From assembly GCA_038237235.1 (NCBI GenBank), contig JBBRYW010000095.1, positions 1-12,972 on the forward strand: a DNA stretch of 12,972 nucleotides, in the 5' to 3' direction. Below the pieces are notes generated by a model, which was not told where the DNA came from, ran no database searches, and saw nothing but the letters and a program-made list of their open reading frames with translations. Within the stretch, counting starts at the first letter, position 1; each line of letters begins with the position of its first letter. Shown piece by piece: positions 6,501 to 12,808 of the stretch. The DNA is from JBBRYW01 sp038237235. Its GTDB lineage: Bacteria; Actinomycetota; Thermoleophilia; Gaiellales; Gaiellaceae. The translations under genes and the position numbers were made by a program.

Positions 6501-7028
6501 GTCGCTCAGGTTACCGGGGTGATCGCGCCCACGAGTCTTCATCCACCTCGAAGTGCGACCGCTCTTGCGGCGGCTCATCGCCATTCGCGCGACTCTCCGA
6601 CGAGGAACTGCGTGCTGCGATCGTCGACGTCATGGAGGAGGAGTTCGCCGTCTTCGATCTCCTCGACTCGGTTTAGCGACGGCTCCTCTCCGTCGAAGCC
6701 TCGAGAACGTCTCTTGAAGGCACGGACGCCATGGATCCCCGACGCCGGCGCAGCGCCTATGGATGCAGTCACGGGCGGGGCGAGCCACACGCCACGATTT
6801 CACCACGGTTACGCCATGGCTCTCGCGTAGCGGCAAGCCGTGCACCGAGCGGCGGCGCAAAAGCACGGCGGCTCCGTTCTGGGCGTCGTACTTCTTGCGA
6901 TAGAAACGAGGCCCTGCACGCGGGGACGAGCCGGGCGGACGAACGCCGCCACCGCCAGGGTCGAGAGCGCGACTGCGCCCTCGATGAGACCGGTAGCCAG
7001 GAGCTACGGCGACTATCCCGGTTTTGCC
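6501..7028. other. Gap of about 530 bases without a recognisable gene
   Basis: Several overlapping frames of 60-100 codons exist but none joins a plausible start with recognisable protein sequence. Two stretches look partly coding. On the plus strand before a TAG at 6674-6676 there is SDEELRAAIVDVMEEEFAVF with an acidic helical character. On the minus strand at roughly 6900-7000 there is a hydrophobic segment GLIEGAVALSTLAVAAFVRP, which could be a lost membrane helix. I cannot assign either. The gap separates the secreted-protein start from the Lrp gene's 3' end, both on the minus strand. No clear terminator hairpin with a T-run is visible. Confidence 0.4.
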
Positions 7029-7514
7029 TTATTCACTGTTGAGTGGCGGGTCGCGCCGGGGGATTGGTGAGGCGTTGATCAGCGAGGTGGTGGTGTCGCC
7101 GTGAGCGAGGAAGCGGTCGAGCAGCGGGCTGAGGTCGTCGATCGAGCGTAGGTAGGCCTTGATGTAGAAGCAGTCTTCTCCGGTGATGCGGTGGCATTCG
7201 CTGATCTCGGGGATCTCGGCGGCGAGCTCGGGGATCCGCGGCAGCTGACCAGGGGCGGGTTTGATCCGGACGATCGCTGTCAGCTGGTAGCCGAGGGTAC
7301 GGGGGTCGATCTCGGCGCGGTAGCCGGTGATCACGCCGGCGCGCTCGAGGCGCTGCACCCGCTCGGCGACCGCTGGTGAGGACAGGCTCACGCGCCGGCC
7401 GAGCTCGGCGAATGAGACGCGACCTTCGGCGGTCAGCTCGGAGAGGATCTTACGGTCGGTATCGTCGAGTCTCGGAAGATTGAAGCCATTTACCGGTGAA
7501 ACTCCGTTCTTCAT
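7029..7514 (-). CDS. Lrp/AsnC-family transcriptional regulator
   Basis: A 161-residue protein from the ATG at 7514. An in-frame extension to 7619 would run into the divergent exporter gene and lacks family features. The N-terminal LDDTDRKILSELTAEGRVSF (16-35) and the helix-turn-helix AELGRRVSLSSPAVAERVQRLERAGVI (36-62) match the Lrp/AsnC DNA-binding domain. ITGYRAEIDPRTLGY (62-76) is the usual linker strand. The RAM effector domain follows with ITGEDCFYIKAYLRSIDDL (110-128), where GxxDxx-type residues bind amino acids. The C-terminus ends soon after the TTTSLINASPIPRR strand, so the length is normal. The family forms dimers and octamers that sense amino acids and often control a divergent transporter. 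That is exactly the arrangement here, with 33 bases between the two starts. Confidence 0.92.
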   Translation of the reverse strand: MKNGVSPVNGFNLPRLDDTDRKILSELTAEGRVSFAELGRRVSLSSPAVAERVQRLERAGVITGYRAEIDPRTLGYQLTAIVRIKPAPGQLPRIPELAAEIPEISECHRITGEDCFYIKAYLRSIDDLSPLLDRFLAHGDTTTSLINASPIPRRDPPLNSE

Positions 7515-7517
7515 AAC
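7489..7517 (+). promoter_or_regulatory. Possible promoter for the exporter gene
   Basis: TTTACC (7489-7494) and CATAAC (7512-7517) are separated by 17 bases and each match the sigma-70 consensus at four of six positions. Transcription would begin near 7525, inside the inverted repeat and about 23 bases before the exporter ATG. The -35 part lies within the start of the lrp coding region. It is a candidate only. Confidence 0.25.
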
Positions 7518-7525
7518 TAGTGAAC

Positions 7526-7538
7526 AAGGTAACACCTT
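7526..7538. promoter_or_regulatory. Inverted repeat AAGGT-AAC-ACCTT, candidate Lrp operator
   Basis: A perfect 5-bp inverted repeat with a three-base centre lies in the 33-base region between the divergent regulator and exporter starts. Lrp/AsnC regulators usually bind imperfect palindromes of about 13-15 bases near their own and the target promoter, so size and place fit. Overlap with both leaders would allow it to repress both genes. Confidence 0.4.
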
Positions 7539-7547
7539 CGATTGGCT

Positions 7548-8528
7548 ATGGTCACATCGCCTGGTGACGGCGACACTATCGCTATCGCCGATCGAGTCGA
7601 CACCAGCCCTGCCTCGCAAGTCTCAGCCGGTGGCCGTGTGGATGCCGTGCCTCCGCGGGCGTACTTCATCGGCAGCGCTGTCTTCCACTATCTTGGCCCC
7701 TCTTTCGCGGTCTTGCTGTTCGCCCGGGTTGACGTGCTCGGCGTTGCCTGGCTGCGAATTGCCTCGGCGGCGCTGATCTTCGCTTGCTGGCGTCGGCCTT
7801 GGCGCAGGTTTTTCGCGCTCGATCGCGACGGCCGGATGCTGATCGTCGGGTTGGGCGCGGTCTTCGCGGTCATGAACGTCTGCTTCTACGGCGCGATCGA
7901 CCGGTTGCCGTTGGCGATGGTGGCGGCGGTCGAGTTCATCGGACCGGTCGTCCTGGCGGTGATCGGAGCCCGCGTTGGCCGCAACGTCGCCGCCGTCGTG
8001 GCAGCGGCAGCAGGCGTCTACCTCTTGACCCATGTGCGCTTCGTCGGCGAGCCGGTCGGGGTCGCCTTTGCTTTCGCGAATGCGGCCCTGTTCACTGGCT
8101 ATATCATTCTCGCCCACCGCGTCTCCCGGCGTCCGGCGATGGGCGGCGTCAACAGTCTGGCCGCGGCGATGATGTTCGCGTTCGTCTTCATCTCGCCGAT
8201 CGGCTTGGGGGACGCTGCGCACGCGTTCTCAGACCCGATAGCGCTCGCCGCCGGCGTCGGTGTGGGCGTGTCCTCCTCGGTGATTCCGTACGTGTTTGAC
8301 CAGCTGGCGATGGCGCGCCTGCCGCGGGCGACCTACGCGCTGTTTGTCGCACTCCTGCCCGCGACAGCGACGGTCGTCGGCGTCATCGTCCTCCACCAGT
8401 TCCCATCCCTCGTCGACCTCGCCGGAATCGCCCTCGTGATGACTGGCGTCGCCCTCCATCGCCCCGAACTCGTGTCGCGTCGGGAATCTCGTCGTCGACA
8501 GGAGGCCGGGTCCGCGGGGAGCAGGTGA
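7548..8528 (+). CDS. EamA/DMT-family exporter, RhtA-like
   Basis: A 326-residue protein from the ATG at 7548 (a TTG six bases upstream is possible; neither has a strong ribosome site). After a soluble N-terminal tail of about 36 residues there are about ten hydrophobic helices in two EamA repeats. Several segments parallel E. coli RhtA (threonine/homoserine exporter): LGVAWLRIASAALIFACWRRPW (64-85 region), VMNVCFYGAIDRLPLAMVAA (108-127), VEFIGPVVLAVIG (128-140) and VIPYVFDQLAMARLPRATYA (245-264). The last repeat has LLPATATVVGVIVLHQ where RhtA has a conserved LxPxxAxxxGxxxLxE motif; the final Glu is His-Gln here. Probable role is efflux of an amino acid or related metabolite across the inner membrane. 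It is divergent from the Lrp regulator, which likely controls it. The Arg-rich tail (311-326) is unusual. Confidence 0.88.
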   Translation: MVTSPGDGDTIAIADRVDTSPASQVSAGGRVDAVPPRAYFIGSAVFHYLGPSFAVLLFARVDVLGVAWLRIASAALIFACWRRPWRRFFALDRDGRMLIVGLGAVFAVMNVCFYGAIDRLPLAMVAAVEFIGPVVLAVIGARVGRNVAAVVAAAAGVYLLTHVRFVGEPVGVAFAFANAALFTGYIILAHRVSRRPAMGGVNSLAAAMMFAFVFISPIGLGDAAHAFSDPIALAAGVGVGVSSSVIPYVFDQLAMARLPRATYALFVALLPATATVVGVIVLHQFPSLVDLAGIALVMTGVALHRPELVSRRESRRRQEAGSAGSR

Positions 8529-8683
8529 GGTTCAGCAACGCTGGCCTCCATGTCTCCGGCCTGGGCATGATGAGCTACGGCGAAAAGTCGAGATGTTGCT
8601 GGGTGTTGAACCAGGGGTCGGCGGAGCCGATCGTGCCGTACGTAGTCGAAGTCAGCATCTGCACCGGAGCCGCATCCCGGTGA
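8525..8683 (+). pseudogene. N-terminal fragment of an aldo/keto reductase
   Basis: A GTG at 8525 overlaps the exporter stop by four bases (GTGA) and follows a GGGGAGCAG ribosome-site-like run. It encodes 52 residues: RFSNAGLHVSGLGMMSYGEK followed by SRCCWVLNQGSAEPIVPYVV. This matches the start of aldo/keto reductases (LGxxGLxVSxLxLGxMSYG, then W.L....a.pi...al..GI). The catalytic Asp-Tyr-Lys-His residues and the TIM-barrel remainder are missing, and the frame stops at 8681-8683. It is a truncated remnant of a gene once coupled to the exporter, perhaps disrupted by the insertion element whose relic begins about 120 bases downstream. Confidence 0.6.
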
Positions 8684-8804
8684 ACCACTTCGGATTGCAG
8701 AGGAGCGACTGCGGGGCAGCGATGCCAGGTAGTAGCGCGCGAACGCGCGAAGCCAAGGGCACCGTGTCGGAGTGCTGACCAACGTCCTAGGCAGCCTCAG
8801 GCGC

Positions 8805-9350
8805 CGGAGAAAGATCGCGGTGCGGCGACGCATCTCGCGCGTCGGGCGCTGACGGCCGAAGGCCACCGACGGCGCCGTCTGGCAGCTGAGCGCGACCGAC
8901 TGCTACTCGTCGTATGCCTGGGCCGAGCTCGTCGTCTGCTGCAACGACAATGCCGCGGCCAAGCAGGCCTCGAAGCTCGCGCGCCCGGTCGCACGCGAGC
9001 TGAAGCAGGCCGGCTGGCGGCTCGAGCGCGTGCTCTTGAGACAACGGCAACGAATTCGGAGCGAGCCCTTCCGTCAGACAGTCGGCCAACTGCAGGCGCG
9101 CATCACGCACATCCGCTCCCGTTGGCCGCAGACGAACGGGCACGTCGAAGCGCTGCACCGGCTGATCCTCGAGAGTGCTGGCGTCCGGCCCTCGCCCGCT
9201 TCCTCTATCCCCGCGACACCGGGCTCAAGCGCGAGCCCGAGCGCTACCTTACTGACTACAACAACGACCCGCGTCCACCAAGGCCGCCTCACCTGCGGTC
9301 GCATCCCCGCCGACATCGTCTACGGTGCCCGCAAGATGGAGTCGAGATGA
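8805..9350 (+). mobile_element. IS481-like transposase pseudogene (integrase core), frameshifted
   Basis: The integrase-core part of an IS481/IS3-type transposase can be reassembled across frames. From about 8808 the reading KIAV...VGR is followed by a TGA at 8850-8852, then TDGAVWQLSATDCYSSYAWA (8868-8927). ELKQAGWRLERVL follows. At 9040-9057 the catalytic DNGNEF reads in a different frame, bracketed by an insertion near 9036-9040 and a deletion near 9057. Then WPQTNGHVEALHRLILE returns to the original frame, with the catalytic Glu of the last DDE position in NGHVE. A deletion near 9173 shifts to ECWRPALARFLYPRDTGLKR, and an extra C at about 9269 restores VHQGRLTCGRIPADIVYGAR before TGA at 9348-9350. 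The helix-turn-helix N-terminal half is absent. It is non-functional. Terminal inverted repeats were not found. Confidence 0.75.
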
Positions 9351-9618
9351 GCCATAGCTGTCGGCACATCTTGGAGGCTGTGCAGCCGGGGGACGCGGCT
9401 GCGCCTGTTCGTGAAATGCGGCGTTCGGGCCTAGATCATCGTCTTCGGAGGAGCTTCGCACGGCGCGCCGGGCATCTACCAGTCCACCTTGCCCCGCACC
9501 GTGAAGGTGCGCCCGGAATGAGGGGGTGGTTCGTGGCCGGGTGCTCCAGCGAATCTCGGCGCCAGCTGGAGACGAGCCCGTTCCCGATCGTCAGGATGGC
9601 GACGAGAACACGGCGCGT
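9351..9618. other. Short gap between the transposase relic and the GNAT gene
   Basis: About 270 bases with no recognisable gene. On the minus strand a reading ends RTFTVRGKVDW and a stop near 9476, which looks like a protein C-terminus, but no family can be named. ACCTT (9486-9490) and AAGGT (9504-9508) form a loose inverted repeat. The right end of the insertion element should lie here but I could not identify its terminal repeat. Confidence 0.35.
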
Positions 9619-10515
9619 ATGCAGATAAGAGAGGCGCGCGAGCTCGATGCTCTCTCGATCGCGCGGCTGATTGCCGAGGCGAACCCGAACATGGTCGTGA
9701 CTCCGGAGTCGTGGATCCACCGCCGCCGCACGGAGCCAGGACGCGCACACGCGCTCCATCTCGTCACCGAGGTTGAGGGCGAGGTGGTGGCCCGCGCGCA
9801 GGCGGGCCTCAACGCCCACACGACCGCTGCTCGCGTCGCGTACGGCAGCGTCATCGTCGATCCCGCCCACCGCCGCCGGGGGATCGGCTCCGCAATGCTC
9901 GAGCGCGTCGAGCGACACCTCGCGGAGCTCGACGCCGCGACCTGGACGACGATGATCTTCGAGAATGACGACGGCATCGCCTTCGCGCGGCGCCACGGCT
10001 TCCGGGACGATCGCGCAGCAGTCGCGTTGGCAGTCGATCCGCGCGCCGTCGAGCTCCCGCTGCCAGCGGGCATCGAGATCGTTCCGGCAAGCGAGCTCGG
10101 GCCTGAGGTTGTGTTCGAGATCGACTCGGCGGGCGCTCTCGACGAGCCGCTGCCGAACCCTCCGGCGCCAACGCCGTTCGCGGAATGGCGGGCGGAGATC
10201 TGGGACGAGCCCAGCTTCACGAGCGACGGCAGCTTCGGCGCGGTCGCCGCCGGGACCGCAGCCGCGATCGCCCTCCTCTACGTCGCACCTGACCTCGGAC
10301 GCGGGGTGAACGCCTTCACGGCGACGCTGCCGCAGTTCCGCGGCCGTGGCTTCGCGACTGCGGCGAAGATCGCGACGATGCGCTGGGCGGCGACGAACGG
10401 GATCACCCGCGTCTCGACGGCGAACGACGACACGAACGCGCCGATGCTTGCGATCAACGCGCGGCTCGGCTACGAGCCGGTGGGTAGGCTGCTGACGATG
10501 CGGCGCGAGCTTTAA
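9619..10515 (+). CDS. Tandem GNAT-domain N-acetyltransferase
   Basis: A 298-residue protein from the ATG at 9619. The frame is open to 9526, but the upstream residues lack GNAT character. Two GNAT domains follow each other. In the first (about 1-140) the acetyl-CoA loop is VDPAHRRRGIGSAML at 80-94, after the strand ARVAYGSVIV, with FENDDGIAFARRHGF at 114-128. In the second (about 150-298) the loop is TLPQFRGRGFATAAK at 236-250, followed by NDDTNAPMLAINARLGYEPV at 269-288, the typical last helix and strand. Both loops keep the R-x-x-G-x-G/A pattern, so both could bind acetyl-CoA. Two-domain GNATs include mycothiol synthase and several resistance or metabolite acetyltransferases, but nothing here fixes the acceptor. 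It stands alone as a transcription unit, with a weak ribosome site. Confidence 0.88.
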   Translation: MQIREARELDALSIARLIAEANPNMVVTPESWIHRRRTEPGRAHALHLVTEVEGEVVARAQAGLNAHTTAARVAYGSVIVDPAHRRRGIGSAMLERVERHLAELDAATWTTMIFENDDGIAFARRHGFRDDRAAVALAVDPRAVELPLPAGIEIVPASELGPEVVFEIDSAGALDEPLPNPPAPTPFAEWRAEIWDEPSFTSDGSFGAVAAGTAAAIALLYVAPDLGRGVNAFTATLPQFRGRGFATAAKIATMRWAATNGITRVSTANDDTNAPMLAINARLGYEPVGRLLTMRREL

Positions 10516-10661
10516 GGGTCTAAAGGACGGGAGCGCATGGGGTTCAGAAACTCGGTCACCCGCGTCGGAGATTGTCTGGTAGCGCGAACTGACCGAGAAG
10601 ATCCCACCACGCGCAGCCTCTGCTGGAGCGCGCGCTCGCGCTGCTTTGGCCTCGCGACGAC

Positions 10662-10937
10662 ATGACCGGAAAGAAAGCCGAGATCGGCGCGTCGACCATC
10701 CCCGCTCACAAGCCACCCGCGTCCGAGGCGATCAAGGCTATCCAGGCCGGCAACCTGCAGGCCCTCGCGCATCTGACCGGAGAGCACCCCGAGCTCGCGA
10801 GCACAAGGGGCCTCCGCCAGAACGGGCATACGCTCACGCTGCTCCATGTCGCGACGGACTGGCCGGGGCACTTCCCGAACGGGCCCAAGACTGTGGCCGC
10901 CTTGATCGAGGCCGGCGCAGATGCTTCCGACGGCTGG
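10662..10937 (+). pseudogene. Truncated ankyrin-repeat protein
   Basis: From the ATG at 10662 the frame encodes an ankyrin-type sequence. KPPASEAIKAIQAGNLQALA (18-37) and HLTGEHPELASTRG (37-50) form the first helix pair, then TLLHVATDWPGHFPNG (59-74) and KTVAALIEAGADA (76-88) the next. In relatives this continues with further repeats (RETPLHWAASSDD-like). Here homology stops at about residue 92 (Trp, 10935-10937), and the frame runs on as Arg-rich nonsense antisense to coding pattern. At the same point another frame starts MFS-transporter sequence, so the C-terminal half has been replaced. No ribosome site is evident before the ATG. Ankyrin proteins mediate protein contacts; the fragment is probably not functional. 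Confidence 0.55.
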
Positions 10938-11281
10938 GTTTCTGACGATCCTCGGTGCGGCGGCACCCGTTGGGGCGCTCTGCGTCGCCGGCTTCGTCGC
11001 CTCCGCGTGTCTGACAAGCGGCGACATCCTGTGGGTGACCCACGTTCCAGCGGGAGGTGCCCGAGCATCTGCTCTCGCGCCTCAGCTCGTTCGACTGGCT
11101 CGGCTCGGTCGCCCTCAACCCGATCGGCTACGCCCTGGTCGGCCCGCCAGCGGGTCAGATCGGCGTGTCCGAGACGATCTACCTGGCGGCAGCGACCAAC
11201 GCGGGCGTCTCGCTCGTCGTCGCGGTGGTTCCGAGCATCCGTCACCTTCACGCGGCGCCAGGCCCAGTATCTGCGACGTAG
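10921..11281 (+). pseudogene. C-terminal fragment of an MFS transporter, one frameshift
   Basis: Two frames combine into the last part of a major-facilitator transporter. From 10921 the reading PTAGFLTILGAAAPVGALCV continues through AGFVASACLTSGDILWVT to 11040. Then one extra C (ACCCACG instead of ACCACG, 11038-11044) shifts the frame, after which TFQREVPEHLLSRLSSFDWL continues with GSVALNPIGYALVGPPAGQI and a final helix VSLVVAVVPSIRHL to the stop at 11279-11281. The segment Q-R-E-V-P-x-x-L-x-S-R-V-x-S-x-D-W-x-G-S is characteristic of actinobacterial MFS exporters between helices 9/10 and 11. The first eight or so helices are missing, so it cannot transport. It begins at the exact point where the ankyrin fragment ends. 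Confidence 0.65.
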
Positions 11282-11550
11282 CCGGCCGGCGAGGGCCGAG
11301 CGGAGGCGCTTTCAGGCCGGCTCCCGTTCCGACTCCGGCTCCGCACGGATGATGGCATGGAGGCTCGGTAGCGCGAGCACGGTGCGCTCAGCGGTTGCAT
11401 CTGCGAGCAAGAGGCGCTGGGCAAGGCCTTCGCGCTCGCGCGGCGCTGCGCTGCGTCGTCGTACCGGCGCTCGCCTTCAGGTGGGCTGGCGGCGCCGGGC
11501 CGAGACGAGACGAGGGAAACCGTTTACCGCCGTCAGGCGTACTCCTGACC
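11282..11550. other. Gap between the MFS fragment and the small lipoprotein gene
   Basis: About 270 bases with no recognisable gene. The minus strand near 11330-11410 has a coding-like stretch, LADATAERTVLALPSLHAII, ending in a stop after SEREPA. It could be the tail of a lost gene and I cannot name it. A promoter for the lipoprotein gene should lie near the right end. The sequence there (GTTTACCGCC, TACTCC) is too weak to call. Confidence 0.35.
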
Positions 11551-11682
11551 ATGATCAGACGCGTCTTTTCCCACCTCCTCGCAGGACTGCTCGGCCTCGT
11601 GCTTGCCATCTCGGTCAGCGCGTGTGGCGGCTCCGAACACAAGAACAAGGGCGGGAAGACGAATACGAGCAGCGGCTACTGA
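11551..11682 (+). CDS. Very small lipoprotein (43 residues)
   Basis: The ATG at 11551 begins a complete lipoprotein precursor. It has a basic N-terminus (MIRRVFSH), a hydrophobic core LLAGLLGLVLAISV (9-22) and a lipobox VSAC at 22-25 with Cys25 as the lipidation site. Cleavage and lipidation would leave a 19-residue mature peptide, CGGSEHKNKGGKTNTSSGY, hydrophilic with four Lys and Gly/Ser-rich. The arrangement fits signal peptidase II processing and surface display on the outer face of the membrane. The frame is open upstream to 11395 but without family features. Size recalls entericidin-like peptides, but there is no sequence resemblance I can point to. It may instead be a lipoprotein cut short after its signal. 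Function is unknown. Confidence 0.6.
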   Translation: MIRRVFSHLLAGLLGLVLAISVSACGGSEHKNKGGKTNTSSGY

Positions 11683-11897
11683 CGATGTCTTCGCGCGGAG
11701 CTTCGCCGCTCCGTCGATGGCCGTCGCCGTCAGTTGGGTAATCAGGCCCACGGCCCCGGCAGCGACCTGGGGGTCCCGCCGGCGCGTATCGGCCCCTTCA
11801 GCGAGCTGCCGTCCGGTTGGCTCCCGTGGCGGCCGGACGCCACGCTGGTCGTCGGCGGAGTCGCGACGACGAATGCTTTCTCGTGGGCAGCGCCGGC

Positions 11898-12323
11898 TTA
11901 CCCTCGGTTGATGCTGATCCGACGGTCGGACTCGTCGATTCGGTAGTCGTTGATGCTGGCGTCCCGTCGCCGCATGAGGCCGTTGTTATCGAACTCCCAG
12001 TGCTCGTTGCCGTGGCTCCGCCACCACTGGCCCTCGGCGTCGTGGCACTCGTACTCGAAGCGCACCGAGATACGGCTCTCCGTGAACGCCCACAACTCCT
12101 TGCGGAGGCGGTAGTCGAGCTCGAGCGCCCACTTGCGGCGCAGAAACTCGACGATCGCGTCGCGGCCTTGGAAGAACTCGTCGCGGTTTCGCCACTGCGA
12201 ATCCTCGCTGTAGGCGGACGCGACGCGTTCCGGGTCGCGCGTGTTCCACGCGTCTTCGGCCGCCTGCACCTTCTGGCGAGCGGTCTCCAGCGTGAACGGG
12301 GGCAGCGGCGGTCGGGTCTCCAC
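11898..12323 (-). CDS. DUF1348 / NTF2-like (SnoaL-type fold) protein, short C-terminus
   Basis: A 141-residue protein. I chose the GTG at 12323 because GGAGG lies eight bases upstream; the longer frame to 12377 has no such site. The sequence ETRPPLPPFTLETARQKVQA (2-21), AEDAWNTRDPERVASAYSED (21-41), SQWRNRDEFFQGRDAIVEFL (42-61), ALELDYRLRKELWAF (66-80) and GNEHWEFDNNGLMRRRDASI (105-124) matches DUF1348, a family with the cone-shaped NTF2 fold. The pocket-lining Trp residues (W26, W44, W65, W78, W100, W101, W109) are conserved in style. Relatives I know continue about 15 residues further after the ExDR motif with a W-P-x-G-R-R-P tail. Here it ends with SDRRISINRG, so the C-terminus has been changed. 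The biochemical role of the family is not established. It stands alone, convergent with the lipoprotein gene. Confidence 0.85.
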   Translation of the reverse strand: METRPPLPPFTLETARQKVQAAEDAWNTRDPERVASAYSEDSQWRNRDEFFQGRDAIVEFLRRKWALELDYRLRKELWAFTESRISVRFEYECHDAEGQWWRSHGNEHWEFDNNGLMRRRDASINDYRIDESDRRISINRG

Positions 12324-12330
12324 GGTGACT

Positions 12331-12335
12331 CCCTC
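12331..12335 (-). promoter_or_regulatory. Strong ribosome binding site for the DUF1348 gene
   Basis: On the minus strand CAGGAGGGAGTCACC precedes the GTG at 12323. The GGAGG core lies about eight bases before it, and this decides the start over upstream in-frame codons. Confidence 0.6.
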
Positions 12336-12364
12336 CTGAAATCTCACGTCACTGCCGTCAAGGA

Positions 12365-12383
12365 CCCTCGAAACCAACGAGGG
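12365..12383. repeat. Inverted repeat CCCTCG-N7-CGAGGG in the DUF1348 leader
   Basis: Six perfect base pairs around a seven-base AAACCAA loop lie about 42 bases upstream of the DUF1348 start. It could be an operator, a leader hairpin or the terminator of an upstream minus-strand gene. There is no T-run on either side, so none of these is favoured. Confidence 0.35.
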
Positions 12384-12808
12384 ACACGCATCCTAAGGCA
12401 CCGTCAGAGGCGCAGAGGCCGCCGGCGCGAGCTCGGACGAGTGGCTGCCGCGCGTGCGCCTCCGACGGGGGCGCGATCGACCGTTCACCCGACGACGAAG
12501 AGACTCAGCGTCGACAGCAGCGCCATGGCGTGGCGGCAGCGGCGGGCCACGGAGAGGATCATGTCATCGACTCCGGGCACGACGGTGCCGGCGACCGACG
12601 GGCTGCAGCACTTGCCCGAGCCGCTTCTGCTCGGGTGTCAAATCACTCCGTCGACGAATCAGACTCAGTAGGCGCCGGAGCTGCCGCACGCAAGCAACGG
12701 TACAGGCGCTTGCAGCTCGGGGCATCGGCGAGGCTCCACGGCGGGCGCCAGCTCGAGCTGGCAGGAGCGAGCGGCGGCCGCGTTCTGGCTCAGGGCACGA
12801 CGCGCGCG
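12384..12808. other. Gap of about 425 bases without a recognisable gene
   Basis: Frames of up to 160 codons cross this stretch on the plus strand, but they are Arg-rich and low in information. On the minus strand a reading with LRRLLSLIRRRSDLTPEQKR (about 12620-12680) looks partly coding, but I recognise no family and see no good start. A seven-base perfect hairpin, CCCGAGC-CGCTTCT-GCTCGGG, lies at 12615-12635 without a T-run. Confidence 0.4.
12615..12635. repeat. Perfect 7-bp hairpin CCCGAGC-N7-GCTCGGG
   Basis: A GC-rich stem of seven pairs lies between the partial minus-strand gene at the right edge and the DUF1348 gene. It could end transcription of the former, though it lies 170 bases after that stop and has no T-tract. 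Confidence 0.3.

Noticed and set aside
6574..6676. Plus-strand peptide SDEELRAAIVDVMEEEFAVF before a stop
   Set aside because: It looks helical and acidic but has no start with a ribosome site and no family I recognise; too short to call a gene.
7623..8222. A 199-codon minus-strand open frame rich in Asp, Arg and His
   Set aside because: It is antisense to the EamA exporter; the composition is what hydrophobic codons give in reverse.
8736..8749. CGCGCG-AA-CGCGCG palindrome
   Set aside because: The two-base loop is too tight for an RNA hairpin, and short GC-alternating palindromes are expected in high-GC DNA.
9436..10716. A 426-codon minus-strand open frame
   Set aside because: It is antisense to the tandem GNAT gene; the Arg/Ala/Asp-rich sequence has no family features.
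10706..11251. A 181-codon minus-strand open frame
   Set aside because: It is antisense to the ankyrin and MFS fragments and has no recognisable domain.
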